33,797 bases of DNA from Spirochaetales bacterium Spiro_02. GTDB lineage: Bacteria; Spirochaetota; Spirochaetia; Sphaerochaetales; Sphaerochaetaceae. How positions within the stretch are numbered: the stretch's first letter is position 1; each line of letters begins with the position of its first letter. The translations under genes were made by a program, and so were the position numbers. Shown in pieces: positions 24,709 through 33,641 of the stretch. The notes below the pieces were generated by a model. It saw nothing but the letters and a program-made list of their open reading frames with translations, was not told the origin of the DNA and did not search any database. The stretch spans positions 1 through 33,797 of the forward strand of contig LVBD01000026.1 of NCBI GenBank assembly GCA_001604275.1. Direction: 5' to 3'.

Positions 24709-25932
24709 ATGTTCGGGAAAAAAATGAAACGGTTGATGATCGGTCTCGTGTCGGTGTCGGCGGCGCTCGCCCTTGCCGGCTGTTCGGCGGTGTTCACCAG
24801 CACGATCATAGGACAGGTAGTGGAGAAGAAGGATGGGGTGAGCGACCCTGTCGGCATTGACGACGTGGCGGTGTATGCGTTTCTCAGCGAGAGCGAGCGC
24901 GCTACGGCCATCAGCGCGTATGAAGCGGACGGGACGCTTCCCAAGACTTCGGGCAGAATCTTCCATGATGTGACCGAGACGGTGAACACCGAAGCCGGCC
25001 ACTATACGATCTCGATCATCTGGGAATCGACGTCGGCGCTGTTCGGCAAGACCGCCGACCGCATCCCGATCTATCTTGCGTTCTACCATAAGGATTTCGG
25101 TCTGGTCTTGTCATCGAACGAGAACTACATGACGTCGGACAAGGTCTCCACGATGATCAGGGAGACGCTCGATCGGATCAACGTGGAATATACGATCAAC
25201 CTGGTTGTCAAGAACGTAGCTGGAGCGGGAACCGGCGATGAGATGACGCTTCCTGCCGGAATGCGGGTGACGGTCAAGGAAGTCCTTTCCGACAATACGC
25301 TCGGCGATACGCTGTACAGCGCGGTTCCCTCGGATGCCTCGGTCAGCTTCGTCTACCCCGAAGCCGATGTTCCCGACACAGGGTTGCAGGTCGCCGTTTC
25401 CCTGACGGCAAGCGGTAGCACCTGGCGGCAGACTGACGCTGCCGGCGCATTCATCGACACTACCAACGCATATACGTTGACGGATACCACCTATTCATTG
25501 GCGTCGTCCCCGTTGTATCTGAAAAACCTGCAGATCGATGCACAGACGGTATCCGGAAGGTTTACCGGTGGTTCCGATGACGACACACGTGACAACCGGA
25601 CGGTATGGCTTTTGGAGAAGGAAGAAAACGAGACTGCGCCTGCTGTCGGTGCGGTTTCCGAAGATGTTCCCAAAACTGTCACCACCTATCGGGAGATGGC
25701 CGACGAATCGCTTCGGCATGGATACTTTACCTTGACCGCCGGGTCCTGGACCGCGACAGAAAGCGACTATCCAGGTCGATATGCGTCGAAGACGTATTGG
25801 TTGGTCGTGTCCCAGTCCCCGAATGCCACGGGAATAACGAGCGGCGACTCGTATCAAGAGGTGACGGTGACCAACAACCCGAACGACGGGAGTTCTGCGC
25901 TTGTCGTAGTCGATGGTTCGCACACTGTATAG
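24709..25932 (+). CDS. Large lipoprotein of unknown function inside the RND efflux operon
   Basis: 407 residues. The ATG at 24709 follows GGGAGGAA (24695-24702). The signal ends in lipobox LAGC, so Cys25 should be acylated; Ser at +2 would favour outer-membrane sorting by E. coli rules. The mature part looks rich in beta strands and may be three consecutive beta-sandwich-like modules (about 30-150, 160-270 and 275-400). The first resembles a carboxypeptidase-regulatory or Ig-like repeat (GQVVEKKDG ... GHYTISI). I do not recognise a family or catalytic motif. It lies three bases after the pump gene and upstream of the channel gene, so it is co-expressed with the exporter and could be an assembly, gating or exported-substrate partner (inferred). 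Confidence 0.82.
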   Translation: MFGKKMKRLMIGLVSVSAALALAGCSAVFTSTIIGQVVEKKDGVSDPVGIDDVAVYAFLSESERATAISAYEADGTLPKTSGRIFHDVTETVNTEAGHYTISIIWESTSALFGKTADRIPIYLAFYHKDFGLVLSSNENYMTSDKVSTMIRETLDRINVEYTINLVVKNVAGAGTGDEMTLPAGMRVTVKEVLSDNTLGDTLYSAVPSDASVSFVYPEADVPDTGLQVAVSLTASGSTWRQTDAAGAFIDTTNAYTLTDTTYSLASSPLYLKNLQIDAQTVSGRFTGGSDDDTRDNRTVWLLEKEENETAPAVGAVSEDVPKTVTTYREMADESLRHGYFTLTAGSWTATESDYPGRYASKTYWLVVSQSPNATGITSGDSYQEVTVTNNPNDGSSALVVVDGSHTV

Positions 25933-25943
25933 CGGGAGTGAGG

Positions 25944-27389
25944 ATGATGAAATATCGGAAGCGTCGTACGTACATCCTGTTCTCCGTGTTCCTCCTCATT
26001 TCCGTCCCGCTTCTTGCCGATGGTGAGGGAGCCTCGTCGCCGGGTGTCTCTCCATCAAACAACATGGTCGCCGGATTTACTGTCAAGGATCTGCGTCAGA
26101 GTATGGTCACGGAGAATACCGATCTTCGCAAGATGTGGGAGGACGTGGCGCAGAGCCTGCTCGATGTCAAGGACGCGAAGGCCGGCTATTCGCCGACGAT
26201 CGATCTGCAGGTGTCGGGTACGTATATGTTCAATCCCCCCGTGGGGCCGATCACGCTCAGCACCGACGAGATTCTCAACGGTCTGGGTTTGTCGAGCATC
26301 CCGGGCGTCGATCCGAACGGGTATGTGACGATCTACGACGGGATGGAGAATACGCTCTACCAGTTCAGCCTATCGTTGACTCAGCCGGTGTTTACCTGGG
26401 GCAAGATTCCAAAATCGGTCAAGCTGTACCAGCTGGTGGCGGAGGTCCGTCAGCTGCAGCTTGCCTCGAAGCAGTCCGAACTGGAGGCGGAGCTGGAGAC
26501 ACGGGTGGCGAGCCTGTGGTATCTAGATCGGATCATGACCTTGCTTGTCGAACAGCAGGGGTATGCGGCGCGTCTGGTCGAGCTTGCAAGGCAGGGCGAG
26601 GCGAACGGCATGATTCTCCATCAGGATGTGCTGGAAGCTGAAATCCAGGCGAAGCAGTTGGATATCACCGTCCAGGAGACGAACGAGAAGTTCGAAAGCG
26701 TGTTGCTTGGTCTTCGCACGTTGACAGGTATTCCCGACCTTTTGTGGCCGATGATCGATTTCAAGCCCGATGAGTCCGCATACCTTGCTTTGCTCGACAG
26801 GAAGTATGATCTTCTCGAGGTCCAGGCGACCAGTTCGATGCAGAATAGCCTGAAGATGCTCGACAAGCTACAGTCCGTGGCTTCCTACGCGCAGGATATT
26901 GCCGAGGCTTCGGTGTACTGGAAACCGGATCTGGCGCTGGTCGTCGATCTGGGCTATGGAGGTTCCCGTTTCCCGCTGGTCGAGAAGGACTGGTATCGCC
27001 AGGATATGTATACCGCGAACTTGACGGTGGCCATCAAGACCACCGTCTGGGACGGCGGCAAGAAGCTCAACGATATCAAGCGTGCGAAATCGTCCGCGGA
27101 GAGTTCCTCGGTCGACAAGGATGCCGCTCTTGCGACGATCCGTCGGACGTTGCGCGAGCAATGGCTTGCAATGGATCTGGCAAAAAGCAAGATCGAGTAC
27201 CAGCAGCTCAAAATCTCGGTCGCCCGCTCGAAAATAGACCAGCAACGCACGTTGTTCGATTCCGGCTATGGCGATGAATCGGCTTTGCTCCAGGCGCAGA
27301 TCGAGGAATGCACCGCCCGTATCGAGCTGGAGCAGCAGAAGCTCGCCCTCGCCAACGCTTACTATACGATCCGCTATCTCACCGGGTAG
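25944..27389 (+). CDS. TolC-family outer-membrane efflux channel protein
   Basis: 481 residues from the ATG at 25944, with GGGAG at 25934-25938; the adjacent ATG at 25947 is equally possible. The frame is open upstream to 25605, but that part overlaps the lipoprotein gene. A signal peptide spans about 1-25 (TYILFSVFLLISVPLLADG). The mature protein shows the two similar halves of outer-membrane efflux proteins: long amphipathic helical stretches (VRQLQLASKQSELEAELETR; AESSSVDKDAALATIRRTLR) separated by strands that build the barrel. It forms the outer-membrane exit duct for the adaptor and RND pump encoded upstream. It is the last gene of the operon, followed by a palindromic hairpin. Confidence 0.9.
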   Translation: MMKYRKRRTYILFSVFLLISVPLLADGEGASSPGVSPSNNMVAGFTVKDLRQSMVTENTDLRKMWEDVAQSLLDVKDAKAGYSPTIDLQVSGTYMFNPPVGPITLSTDEILNGLGLSSIPGVDPNGYVTIYDGMENTLYQFSLSLTQPVFTWGKIPKSVKLYQLVAEVRQLQLASKQSELEAELETRVASLWYLDRIMTLLVEQQGYAARLVELARQGEANGMILHQDVLEAEIQAKQLDITVQETNEKFESVLLGLRTLTGIPDLLWPMIDFKPDESAYLALLDRKYDLLEVQATSSMQNSLKMLDKLQSVASYAQDIAEASVYWKPDLALVVDLGYGGSRFPLVEKDWYRQDMYTANLTVAIKTTVWDGGKKLNDIKRAKSSAESSSVDKDAALATIRRTLREQWLAMDLAKSKIEYQQLKISVARSKIDQQRTLFDSGYGDESALLQAQIEECTARIELEQQKLALANAYYTIRYLTG

Positions 27390-27397
27390 GGGGCATC

Positions 27398-27431
27398 GCA
27401 GGGGCTTGCAGTACGTACTGCAAGTGCCCTG
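27398..27431. terminator. Palindromic hairpin between convergent efflux-channel and phospholipase D-like genes
   Basis: CTTGCAGTAC (27405-27414) is followed by its exact complement GTACTGCAAG (27415-27424). Outer GCAGGG/CCCTGC arms extend the stem with a small bulge. There is no T-run on either strand. Lying between two converging genes, it probably acts as a two-way transcript end or 3' stabiliser. TGCAAG(T/C)GCCCTGC occurs twice in a row just after the centre. Confidence 0.55.
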
Positions 27432-27464
27432 CAAGCGCCCTGCGCTCATCCTGCGCCCACCTCG

Positions 27465-28916
27465 TTACACAAGCATGATGATCGGAGCGAGGATGATGCG
27501 TGACAGCCATAGCGCGATGGATTTGAAGAAGTTCGGCGTTCTCAGCGGGAATCTAGGATTCGCAGGTGGGACCGTCCCGCGGGACATCGTATTCGCTGCG
27601 CTTGCATCGATCCACTTGCCGAGCGTCGTGCGCATCAGAGCATTGAACGGCTCGCTGTCGATCACGAGCATCGTCTCGGTGTCGAGATGGAGACTTCGAG
27701 GATCGAGGTTATATGATCCGACTACGCTGATACGTGTATCGACCACCGATGATTTCGCATGAATCGACCCCGGCCCCATGTATTCGTAGATCGTCCCGGT
27801 CTCCAGCAATCGTTTCTTACGGTTCAGATATGCGGAGAATCCCGGGAAATTCGGGGTGGACGCTGCTGAGTTCGTCAGGTACGTGATGCCGACGCCGCTT
27901 TCGGCAAGCGCTTTCAGCTGTTGCCGTTGCGCTTTCAGCGGAACGATGTATGGGCTTTGGATGATCACCGATTCTTTCGCCGTTGAAAACAATGCGACCA
28001 TCTCATCCCATATCCACGGTGCCTTGCTGCCTCTGCCCAGCGGATTGTGTACCAGCGTAATCCTGTTCGTAGGGATGGTGACGGATTCCCAGTCTTCGAC
28101 CAGCGGGGCGATATATTCAGGGTGCGCGGCGCGCTGGTCCGCCGCCTGTTTCGCCAAGCGCTGTCTGGCTGCGTTCCCCAGCCGTGTCCCCGCTTCTGTC
28201 CGCGTCTTGCTGTGTTCCATGTATGGAAGATTCCATACATGCCGGCTGTAATCGAGTATCTGATCGATGACGCTCGGTTCGTCGGAGTTCGTCCGATAGA
28301 TCAGCACATCCCGGTCGTAGACCGGATTACCGTCGTATCCTTCCGGCTGGTAGAGTTTGTCGGCGATGTTGCGTCCTCCCATGATCGCGATTCTGCCATC
28401 GACGACGAGGAACTTGTCGTGGAGACGATTGTGCCATCGCCAGGGCATGAACAACCGCAACGGTTCATAAAGCCCGAGCTCGATATTCGGATGAGCTTCC
28501 ATCGCTTTGCGTATGTCGAGCAAGGAGCCTTTCATTCCTCCGACTACAGCATCGCAGATGAAGCGAACTTTGACTCCTCTGTCCGCCGCATCGAACAATG
28601 CGCCGAAAAAAATGTCCGAGTAAGCTCCTGAAACAAGCGTATGATAGGAAACGACGATGCTTTCCTGCGCTTGTTCGATAAGTTGTATCCTCCATCTTCC
28701 CGCTTCGACAGGTGCTTCAAGCAGTGCGATCCTGTCGTTCCCCCACAGCATCGGGTTCCCGAAGAACCGGCTCGCCGGATGCTGCGCCTTGTACTCGTCG
28801 GTCGTCGTGCCCCGATGGAAGAACGGAAGCCATCCGGTGAGCAGGACATATATTGCATAGACGAGGACGATCGTCCCCAGGCCGACCAAGCCGAAAAACG
28901 TCAATTTGTGTTTCAT
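27465..28916 (-). CDS. Phospholipase D-like protein (cardiolipin synthase-type)
   Basis: 483 residues with an N-terminal membrane anchor (about 7-28) and two HKD catalytic motifs: HDKFLVVDG (His166, Lys168, Asp173) and IHAKSSVVD (His386, Lys388, Asp393), each followed by the expected GGRN or GSYN stretch. Such two-HKD membrane proteins usually make cardiolipin or swap phospholipid head groups through a phosphatidyl-histidine intermediate. Length and order (a short anchor, not two helices) are closer to the ClsC/YmdC-like branch than to ClsA. The ATG at 28916 has GAAGAGAG upstream on the minus strand. It is divergent from the cysteine desulfidase gene. The enzymatic class is firm, the exact lipid reaction inferred. 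Confidence 0.88.
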   Translation of the reverse strand: MKHKLTFFGLVGLGTIVLVYAIYVLLTGWLPFFHRGTTTDEYKAQHPASRFFGNPMLWGNDRIALLEAPVEAGRWRIQLIEQAQESIVVSYHTLVSGAYSDIFFGALFDAADRGVKVRFICDAVVGGMKGSLLDIRKAMEAHPNIELGLYEPLRLFMPWRWHNRLHDKFLVVDGRIAIMGGRNIADKLYQPEGYDGNPVYDRDVLIYRTNSDEPSVIDQILDYSRHVWNLPYMEHSKTRTEAGTRLGNAARQRLAKQAADQRAAHPEYIAPLVEDWESVTIPTNRITLVHNPLGRGSKAPWIWDEMVALFSTAKESVIIQSPYIVPLKAQRQQLKALAESGVGITYLTNSAASTPNFPGFSAYLNRKKRLLETGTIYEYMGPGSIHAKSSVVDTRISVVGSYNLDPRSLHLDTETMLVIDSEPFNALMRTTLGKWIDASAANTMSRGTVPPANPRFPLRTPNFFKSIALWLSRIILAPIIMLV

Positions 28917-29056
28917 CTCTCTTCAATATACTCACGTTAGCAGCATTCGCGGAAATGAACTTGCATTTCCTCTTGTTTTTTGGTCGCCGCCTGATATTCG
29001 GTCAAAACGTTGTTTCTACGATCGCATGGGAAGTGCGGCATGTGCATAAGATGTGC

Positions 29057-29086
29057 TTGTGAGCGGGGTGCAAGCGATGGTATATT
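29057..29086 (+). promoter_or_regulatory. Promoter of the cysteine desulfidase gene, possibly giving a leaderless mRNA
   Basis: TTGTGA (29057-29062), 18 bases, TATATT (29081-29086). The ATG of the next gene is at 29093, only seven bases after the -10 box, about where RNA polymerase would start. No Shine-Dalgarno sequence fits in that gap. Either the mRNA is leaderless or an upstream promoter is used. Confidence 0.5.
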
Positions 29087-29092
29087 GAAGCC

Positions 29093-30415
29093 ATGGAACT
29101 ACAACGACAGAAGCAGTTTCTCGGGCTGCTTGAGAAAGAACTGGTGATAGCCATGGGGTGCACAGAACCCGCAGCGGCCGCTTTGGCGGGGGCGAAAGCC
29201 GCCGAACTGCTTGGCGCACGCCCTGAATTCGTAGCGATTTCGACGAGCCGCGACATGGTGAAGAACGCCATGGGAGTAGGGTTGCCGAACTGTGAACTGA
29301 AAGGTATCCAGGCTGCCGTCGCGCTCGGGGTCGTCGGAGGGGACTGTTCGAAGGGACTGGGAATCCTGTCGGTGATCACCGATTCCCAGCGCAAGGCGGC
29401 TGCGGAGATGGCCCGTGAAGACCGTGTGTCGTTACAGATGGTTTCCGAAGTACCCCCGCTGTATATCGAAGTGACGGTCTCTGCCGGAGGTTCGACCGCA
29501 AAGGCGGTCATCAGCGGCGAGCATGACCGGTTCAGCCTTATGGAGAAAGACGGGAAAGTCCTGCTCGACCTCGGCCTAGTCCCGGATTCGCTGGCGGAGG
29601 CTTCCGATGCCCTTTCGCAGGAGGAACTTGCCGCGCTGAGTCTCGATGAGATCATCGATTTTGCGAACAGCGCACCGCGCCGTGCACTGGATATCGTCCT
29701 GGAAGCAGCCCGTACCAACATGGCGATCGCCCGGCATGCGTTCGTCGGGAACTATGGACTGTCGGTCGGACGCATCTTTGGAGAGACACTGCCTTTCGAA
29801 CCCCGTACGCTTGGCGAGGCGTTTGCACTGGGAACCGCGCTTGCCGCCTCGGCGAGCGACGCCCGCATGGCCGGTTGTCCGATGCCTGTCATGATCAACA
29901 GCGGGAGCGGCAACCAAGGCATAACGGTGACCGTGCCGCTGGCGGTACTTGCCTCTTTTCTGAAAAAGTCGGATGATGAACTTGGCAGGGCATTGTGCGT
30001 CAGTGAATTGGTCGGACTCGTCCTGACCTCCCGCAAGGACAGACTTTCGGCGCTATGCGGAGCGTTCACCGCGGCGATCGGAACATCGTGCGGGATGGTG
30101 TACCTCATGGGCGGTGATCGCGCTACGATGGATCGCGCCGTCAACACCATGGTGGGAAATCTGACAGGTATCATATGCGATGGTGCGAAAATGACTTGTG
30201 CGCTGAAGATATATTCCTGCGTCGATGCGGCGGCTCTATCCTGCCGCCTTGCGTTCAAAGGAATCGCGCCAGGTTGCGAAAGCGGGATCGTAGGGAAGGA
30301 TTCGTTGCAAAGCATCGATTTTCTTTCCCGGATCAGCCATGAAGGAATGGAGCAGACCGACAGGACGATCCTTTCCATCATGATGGACAAGCAGCGTCAC
30401 GTCGAACGATGCTAG
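29093..30415 (+). CDS. L-cysteine desulfidase / UPF0597 (YhaM/CyuA-like) iron-sulfur protein
   Basis: 440-residue cytosolic enzyme of the UPF0597 family, expected to split L-cysteine into pyruvate, ammonia and sulfide (L-serine deaminase relatives act similarly). GCTEPAA places the candidate catalytic cysteine at Cys23. Cys322, Cys362 (CDGAK) and Cys369 are spaced 40 and 7 apart, which is the spacing I recall for the [4Fe-4S] ligands of the methanogen enzyme (282, 322, 329). All expected ligands are therefore present. Length matches the family. The ATG at 29093 has no ribosome binding site and sits at the predicted transcription start. Internal alternatives would delete the GCTEP region, so this start is kept. 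The exonuclease gene follows after 40 bases and is probably co-transcribed. Confidence 0.88.
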   Translation: MELQRQKQFLGLLEKELVIAMGCTEPAAAALAGAKAAELLGARPEFVAISTSRDMVKNAMGVGLPNCELKGIQAAVALGVVGGDCSKGLGILSVITDSQRKAAAEMAREDRVSLQMVSEVPPLYIEVTVSAGGSTAKAVISGEHDRFSLMEKDGKVLLDLGLVPDSLAEASDALSQEELAALSLDEIIDFANSAPRRALDIVLEAARTNMAIARHAFVGNYGLSVGRIFGETLPFEPRTLGEAFALGTALAASASDARMAGCPMPVMINSGSGNQGITVTVPLAVLASFLKKSDDELGRALCVSELVGLVLTSRKDRLSALCGAFTAAIGTSCGMVYLMGGDRATMDRAVNTMVGNLTGIICDGAKMTCALKIYSCVDAAALSCRLAFKGIAPGCESGIVGKDSLQSIDFLSRISHEGMEQTDRTILSIMMDKQRHVERC

Positions 30416-30455
30416 CTGCACAAACTGAAATATATACGATAAGGAACGATACGAC

Positions 30456-31085
30456 ATGGAATTCGTCGCTTTGGATTTCGAAACCGCCAACGGGACGCGA
30501 GAGAGCGCCTGTTCGCTCGGACTCGCCTTGATGGATGAGGAGGGGACCCTTCTCGATACATGGTATTCTTTGATCAATCCGCCATCGACATGGTTCGATC
30601 CGGCCATGACCGCCATCCACGGGTTGACCGCCGCCGATGTGGCGGATGCACCGACATTCGAAGAGGTATGGCCGAAGGCAATGTCATTCATCGGCGACAG
30701 AATCGTCGTCGCTCACAACGCAGCTTTCGACATGGGCATCCTCAAGGCGATGCTCAACTGGTACCGAATGGAGGTCCCGTCGCTCCCGTACCTGTGCACG
30801 GTAAAGATTTCCAGGAAAATATGGCCGGACATGGACAACCACAAGCTGACAACCCTCTCCCAGGAGTTCGGTATGGAATATCAGGCCCACTATGCGCTGG
30901 ATGATGCCGTCAACTGCGCAAAATTGTTCGCCCGTGCATGCCATGGGCATCTGAACGAACTGGAGGACTTGCGCAAGTTCCTGATCACCAAAGGAATCCA
31001 ACCGCTTGCTCTCAACGGCAGAGGCGTCGACGGTCCCGCCGTGTTCGCCCCGCCCGTCCGACAGGAGGAGGGCTTCCTGTTCTAG
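30456..31085 (+). CDS. 3'-5' exonuclease, DnaQ-like DEDDh family
   Basis: 209 residues. The complete DEDDh catalytic set is visible: Asp7 and Glu9 (ALDFETAN), Asp92 (AHNAAFDMGIL), His145 and Asp150 (HYALDDA). These residues bind two metal ions that cleave nucleotides from DNA or RNA 3' ends. The fold region spans about 1-165; the remaining 45 residues are a short tail without a BRCT or other domain I recognise. It resembles stand-alone DNA polymerase III epsilon-like proteins, but whether it proofreads, repairs or trims RNA cannot be told. ATAAGGAACG precedes the ATG at 30456. It ends close to the convergent response-regulator gene. Confidence 0.9.
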   Translation: MEFVALDFETANGTRESACSLGLALMDEEGTLLDTWYSLINPPSTWFDPAMTAIHGLTAADVADAPTFEEVWPKAMSFIGDRIVVAHNAAFDMGILKAMLNWYRMEVPSLPYLCTVKISRKIWPDMDNHKLTTLSQEFGMEYQAHYALDDAVNCAKLFARACHGHLNELEDLRKFLITKGIQPLALNGRGVDGPAVFAPPVRQEEGFLF

Positions 31086-31117
31086 AATCGCTCGTTTCTG
31101 CGAAAGTGCGCCGCAGT

Positions 31118-31834
31118 CTAGTCCTGGTCGGGGTTTTCGGCCATCCGATAGCCTAGTCCCATTTCCGTCAGGATGTACTGGGGTTCTGCGGGATTCTTTT
31201 CGATCTTGCGGCGGATATGGGCCATGTTCACCCGCAGGATCTTGTTGTCCTCGGTAAAGAACGGTCCCCAGATGTGGCTTTGGATATAGCCGTACGTCAG
31301 GACCTTTCCCGGCTGGCGTGCGAGCAGTTCGACGATCTTGAACTCGATCTGCGTCAGATGGACGCTCTCCCCATCGACGGTCACCGTATGCTTGTCGAAA
31401 TCGATGGTGAAGTCTCCGACCGAATAGGAAGTGGCGGGCAGATCATCGCCCGACATCTTCTTGACGCTGTTGCGAAGCGCCGCGCGGATCCTTGCGATCA
31501 GCTCCGAGGAACCGAACGGTTTCGTGATATAGTCATCCGCTCCGAGGTCGAGCGCTTCGACCTTTTCCGTCTCCTGGTCCCTTGCCGACACGATAAGGAC
31601 CGGCTTGCCGTACCATTGCCGCAGTTTCTTCAGCACGTCCACACCGTCCAGATCGCCGGGCAACCCCAGATCCAGCAGGATAGCGTCCGGAATGTGGGAG
31701 GAAGCCATCAGCAAGGCCTCCGAACCATTTTTCGCCACGAGAGCCGTATAGCCGTTGGCGGACAGAATGGAAACCAGCACATGTACGATCGCCTCTTCAT
31801 CTTCGACAATGAGTATTTTTCCTAAAGTCGGCAT
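31118..31834 (-). CDS. Response regulator, KdpE/OmpR-like
   Basis: 238 residues from the ATG at 31834, with GGAGA upstream on the minus strand; the frame is open further, but that part overlaps the kinase end. The receiver domain (6-120) has the acidic pair (Glu11, Asp12), phosphoacceptor Asp55 (LLDLGLPG) and Lys105 (TKPFGSS). The C-terminal winged helix (about 140-230) shows HLTQIEFKIVELLARQPGKV and LRVNMAHIRRKIEKNP, the OmpR/PhoB pattern closest to KdpE. Phosphorylation by the KdpD-like kinase encoded just upstream should alter transcription of K+ or envelope-stress genes. No kdpFABC genes lie in the window, so the targets are unknown. Confidence 0.9.
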   Translation of the reverse strand: MPTLGKILIVEDEEAIVHVLVSILSANGYTALVAKNGSEALLMASSHIPDAILLDLGLPGDLDGVDVLKKLRQWYGKPVLIVSARDQETEKVEALDLGADDYITKPFGSSELIARIRAALRNSVKKMSGDDLPATSYSVGDFTIDFDKHTVTVDGESVHLTQIEFKIVELLARQPGKVLTYGYIQSHIWGPFFTEDNKILRVNMAHIRRKIEKNPAEPQYILTEMGLGYRMAENPDQD

Positions 31835-31871
31835 ATTGTTTCTCCTTCTCCGGTCCGCCATGATGCGGTAC

Positions 31872-33443
31872 CTATTCTTCAGAATCTGATAGTTTTTCCA
31901 TCGGTATGTTGAATGTGAACAACGCTCCTCCGTCAGGAGCGTTCGTACCGGAAATAGTACCTCCATGGGCGAGAATGATCGATTTGCAGATGCTCAGTCC
32001 GATTCCGAGCCCCCTGCTGCTATCGTTCTTCTCGTTGTTCCTGATCGAAAAACCTTCGAACAGGATGGGGAGTTCTTCCGCCGCGATGCCTTTCCCGTGG
32101 TCTCTGACGGAGAACTGCACATGGTTGTCGTCGGAGACTTCGACAGAAACTTCGATCGGTTCCGTGGATTCGCTATGGCGGATCGCGTTCTCGATCAGGT
32201 TGATGACTACTTGCTCGATCAACGTGCTGTCCATGTAGGCCATGATGAACTCATCGGGAATCTTCACCTGCAGCTTGCAGGCGGGGAAGTGTTTCTTCGT
32301 CTTCTGCACGGCCTGAGATACGACTTCCTCGATCGGTTCCATCGATTTGTGGAGTTTCGTAGCAGCTTCATTATCGATTCTGGTAACGGACAGGACGTTC
32401 TCTACCATCCGAAGCAACCACATGGCGTCGGTGTTGATATCAGAGACCAGATGAAACATATCCTGGGCATCGATCTTACCCCTATTGTCGAGGATTGCCG
32501 AGCTGGCGCCAATGATCCCGGTAAGCGGGGTCCTCAGATCGTGGGAGATCGCCCGAAGCAGATTGCCGCGCATCCGTTCCTTCTGCTGCTCCATCACGAT
32601 CATCTGCCTGTCATCCTCCAGATGCTGACGTTCCAGGACCATGACGAACTGTGAGAAGATCAACTGCAGGAAATTCTCCGTTTCCTTGGAGATGGGCGGC
32701 AGGTCTTTTGTCGATAGGATGGCGATTACGGCGATCACGTTCTCCCTTGATGTCAGGGGGGAATAGGAGAATGCGGATACCGCGCTCTCCCCGGTCGCGA
32801 AGATGTTCCGGACGATCCCGGCTTCGTGGAGTTCGTCGACATCTTCTCCGATGGTGCCTTCCTGGATGAACGAGACCGGATCAAGGTAGAACCGGGTAGC
32901 CCTGCCGAGGAAGTTGCTCAGCCAATGGCATGCGAGCTCGGCGGTCTCTTTTGAACTTTGTACCTTGAGCAACTGCTGGCTCACTTCATTGAGTTGTCGG
33001 GTCTTCTGTTCCCGCGCCTTTGTCAGACTCATCTGTTCCTTGAGTCCTGCGGCGAGGGTGCTGGTGATCATGGCCACCAGCAGCATGCTGACGAACGTGA
33101 CGGGATATCCGCTGATGGTGAAGTTGAACGCGAAATACGGATAGGTGAAGAAATAGTTGGTTCCGAATACGCCGAAGATCGATGCGATCAGTCCCCATAT
33201 GAAGCCGTTGGTCCACAACGAGGTGAGCAATACAGCCAGAACATAGATCTCGGAGGCGTTGGAGGCTACTGATTCGGTATTGAGCATGAAAATGTTGATG
33301 ATCGTGGCGACGAACAGCAATGCGGCGGTTTTCCCGAGGTTCTCAAGCCATGAGACGAGGTTGTTGTTCTTTTGTACGTTCCATCGTAATCGCATTGTTC
33401 GCAACCTGCCGTGCTGTTTGCCACTATATAGCACTTTCTTCAC
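31872..33443 (-). CDS. Sensor histidine kinase, short KdpD-like (membrane domain, GAF-like, HisKA, HATPase)
   Basis: 523 residues from a GTG at 33443 with AGGA four bases away; ATG 33395 (residue 17) is a good alternative. Four hydrophobic segments (about 37-54, 64-80, 82-104 and 112-134) match the DUF4118 membrane block of KdpD. A coiled linker and a GAF-like region (about 160-270) follow, then the H-box AISHDLRTPLTG with His301, the N-box (NLIENAIRHS) and glycine boxes (DHGKGI, GLGIGLSICK). The large N-terminal KdpD and Usp nucleotide-binding domains of E. coli KdpD are absent, so ligand sensing must differ. It lies 37 bases upstream of the response regulator in the same operon. Confidence 0.88.
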   Translation of the reverse strand: MKKVLYSGKQHGRLRTMRLRWNVQKNNNLVSWLENLGKTAALLFVATIINIFMLNTESVASNASEIYVLAVLLTSLWTNGFIWGLIASIFGVFGTNYFFTYPYFAFNFTISGYPVTFVSMLLVAMITSTLAAGLKEQMSLTKAREQKTRQLNEVSQQLLKVQSSKETAELACHWLSNFLGRATRFYLDPVSFIQEGTIGEDVDELHEAGIVRNIFATGESAVSAFSYSPLTSRENVIAVIAILSTKDLPPISKETENFLQLIFSQFVMVLERQHLEDDRQMIVMEQQKERMRGNLLRAISHDLRTPLTGIIGASSAILDNRGKIDAQDMFHLVSDINTDAMWLLRMVENVLSVTRIDNEAATKLHKSMEPIEEVVSQAVQKTKKHFPACKLQVKIPDEFIMAYMDSTLIEQVVINLIENAIRHSESTEPIEVSVEVSDDNHVQFSVRDHGKGIAAEELPILFEGFSIRNNEKNDSSRGLGIGLSICKSIILAHGGTISGTNAPDGGALFTFNIPMEKLSDSEE

Positions 33444-33641
33444 TTTTCCTACGGGGAGGATCCTCCATTTTTCCCGGTTTCCGACCGTAAAGGACGATAG
33501 GACAGGTTTTACGTGGAAGTTAAAATGGCGTTAATCTTTCTGTAGTCTATAAATGAAAGCATAGTAAAGCGCCGAGGCAAGCTAGTGGCGTGCCCATCGT
33601 CGAAAGAAAGTGGGATGGAAGGGGCCGTTTGGAAAAAGCGT

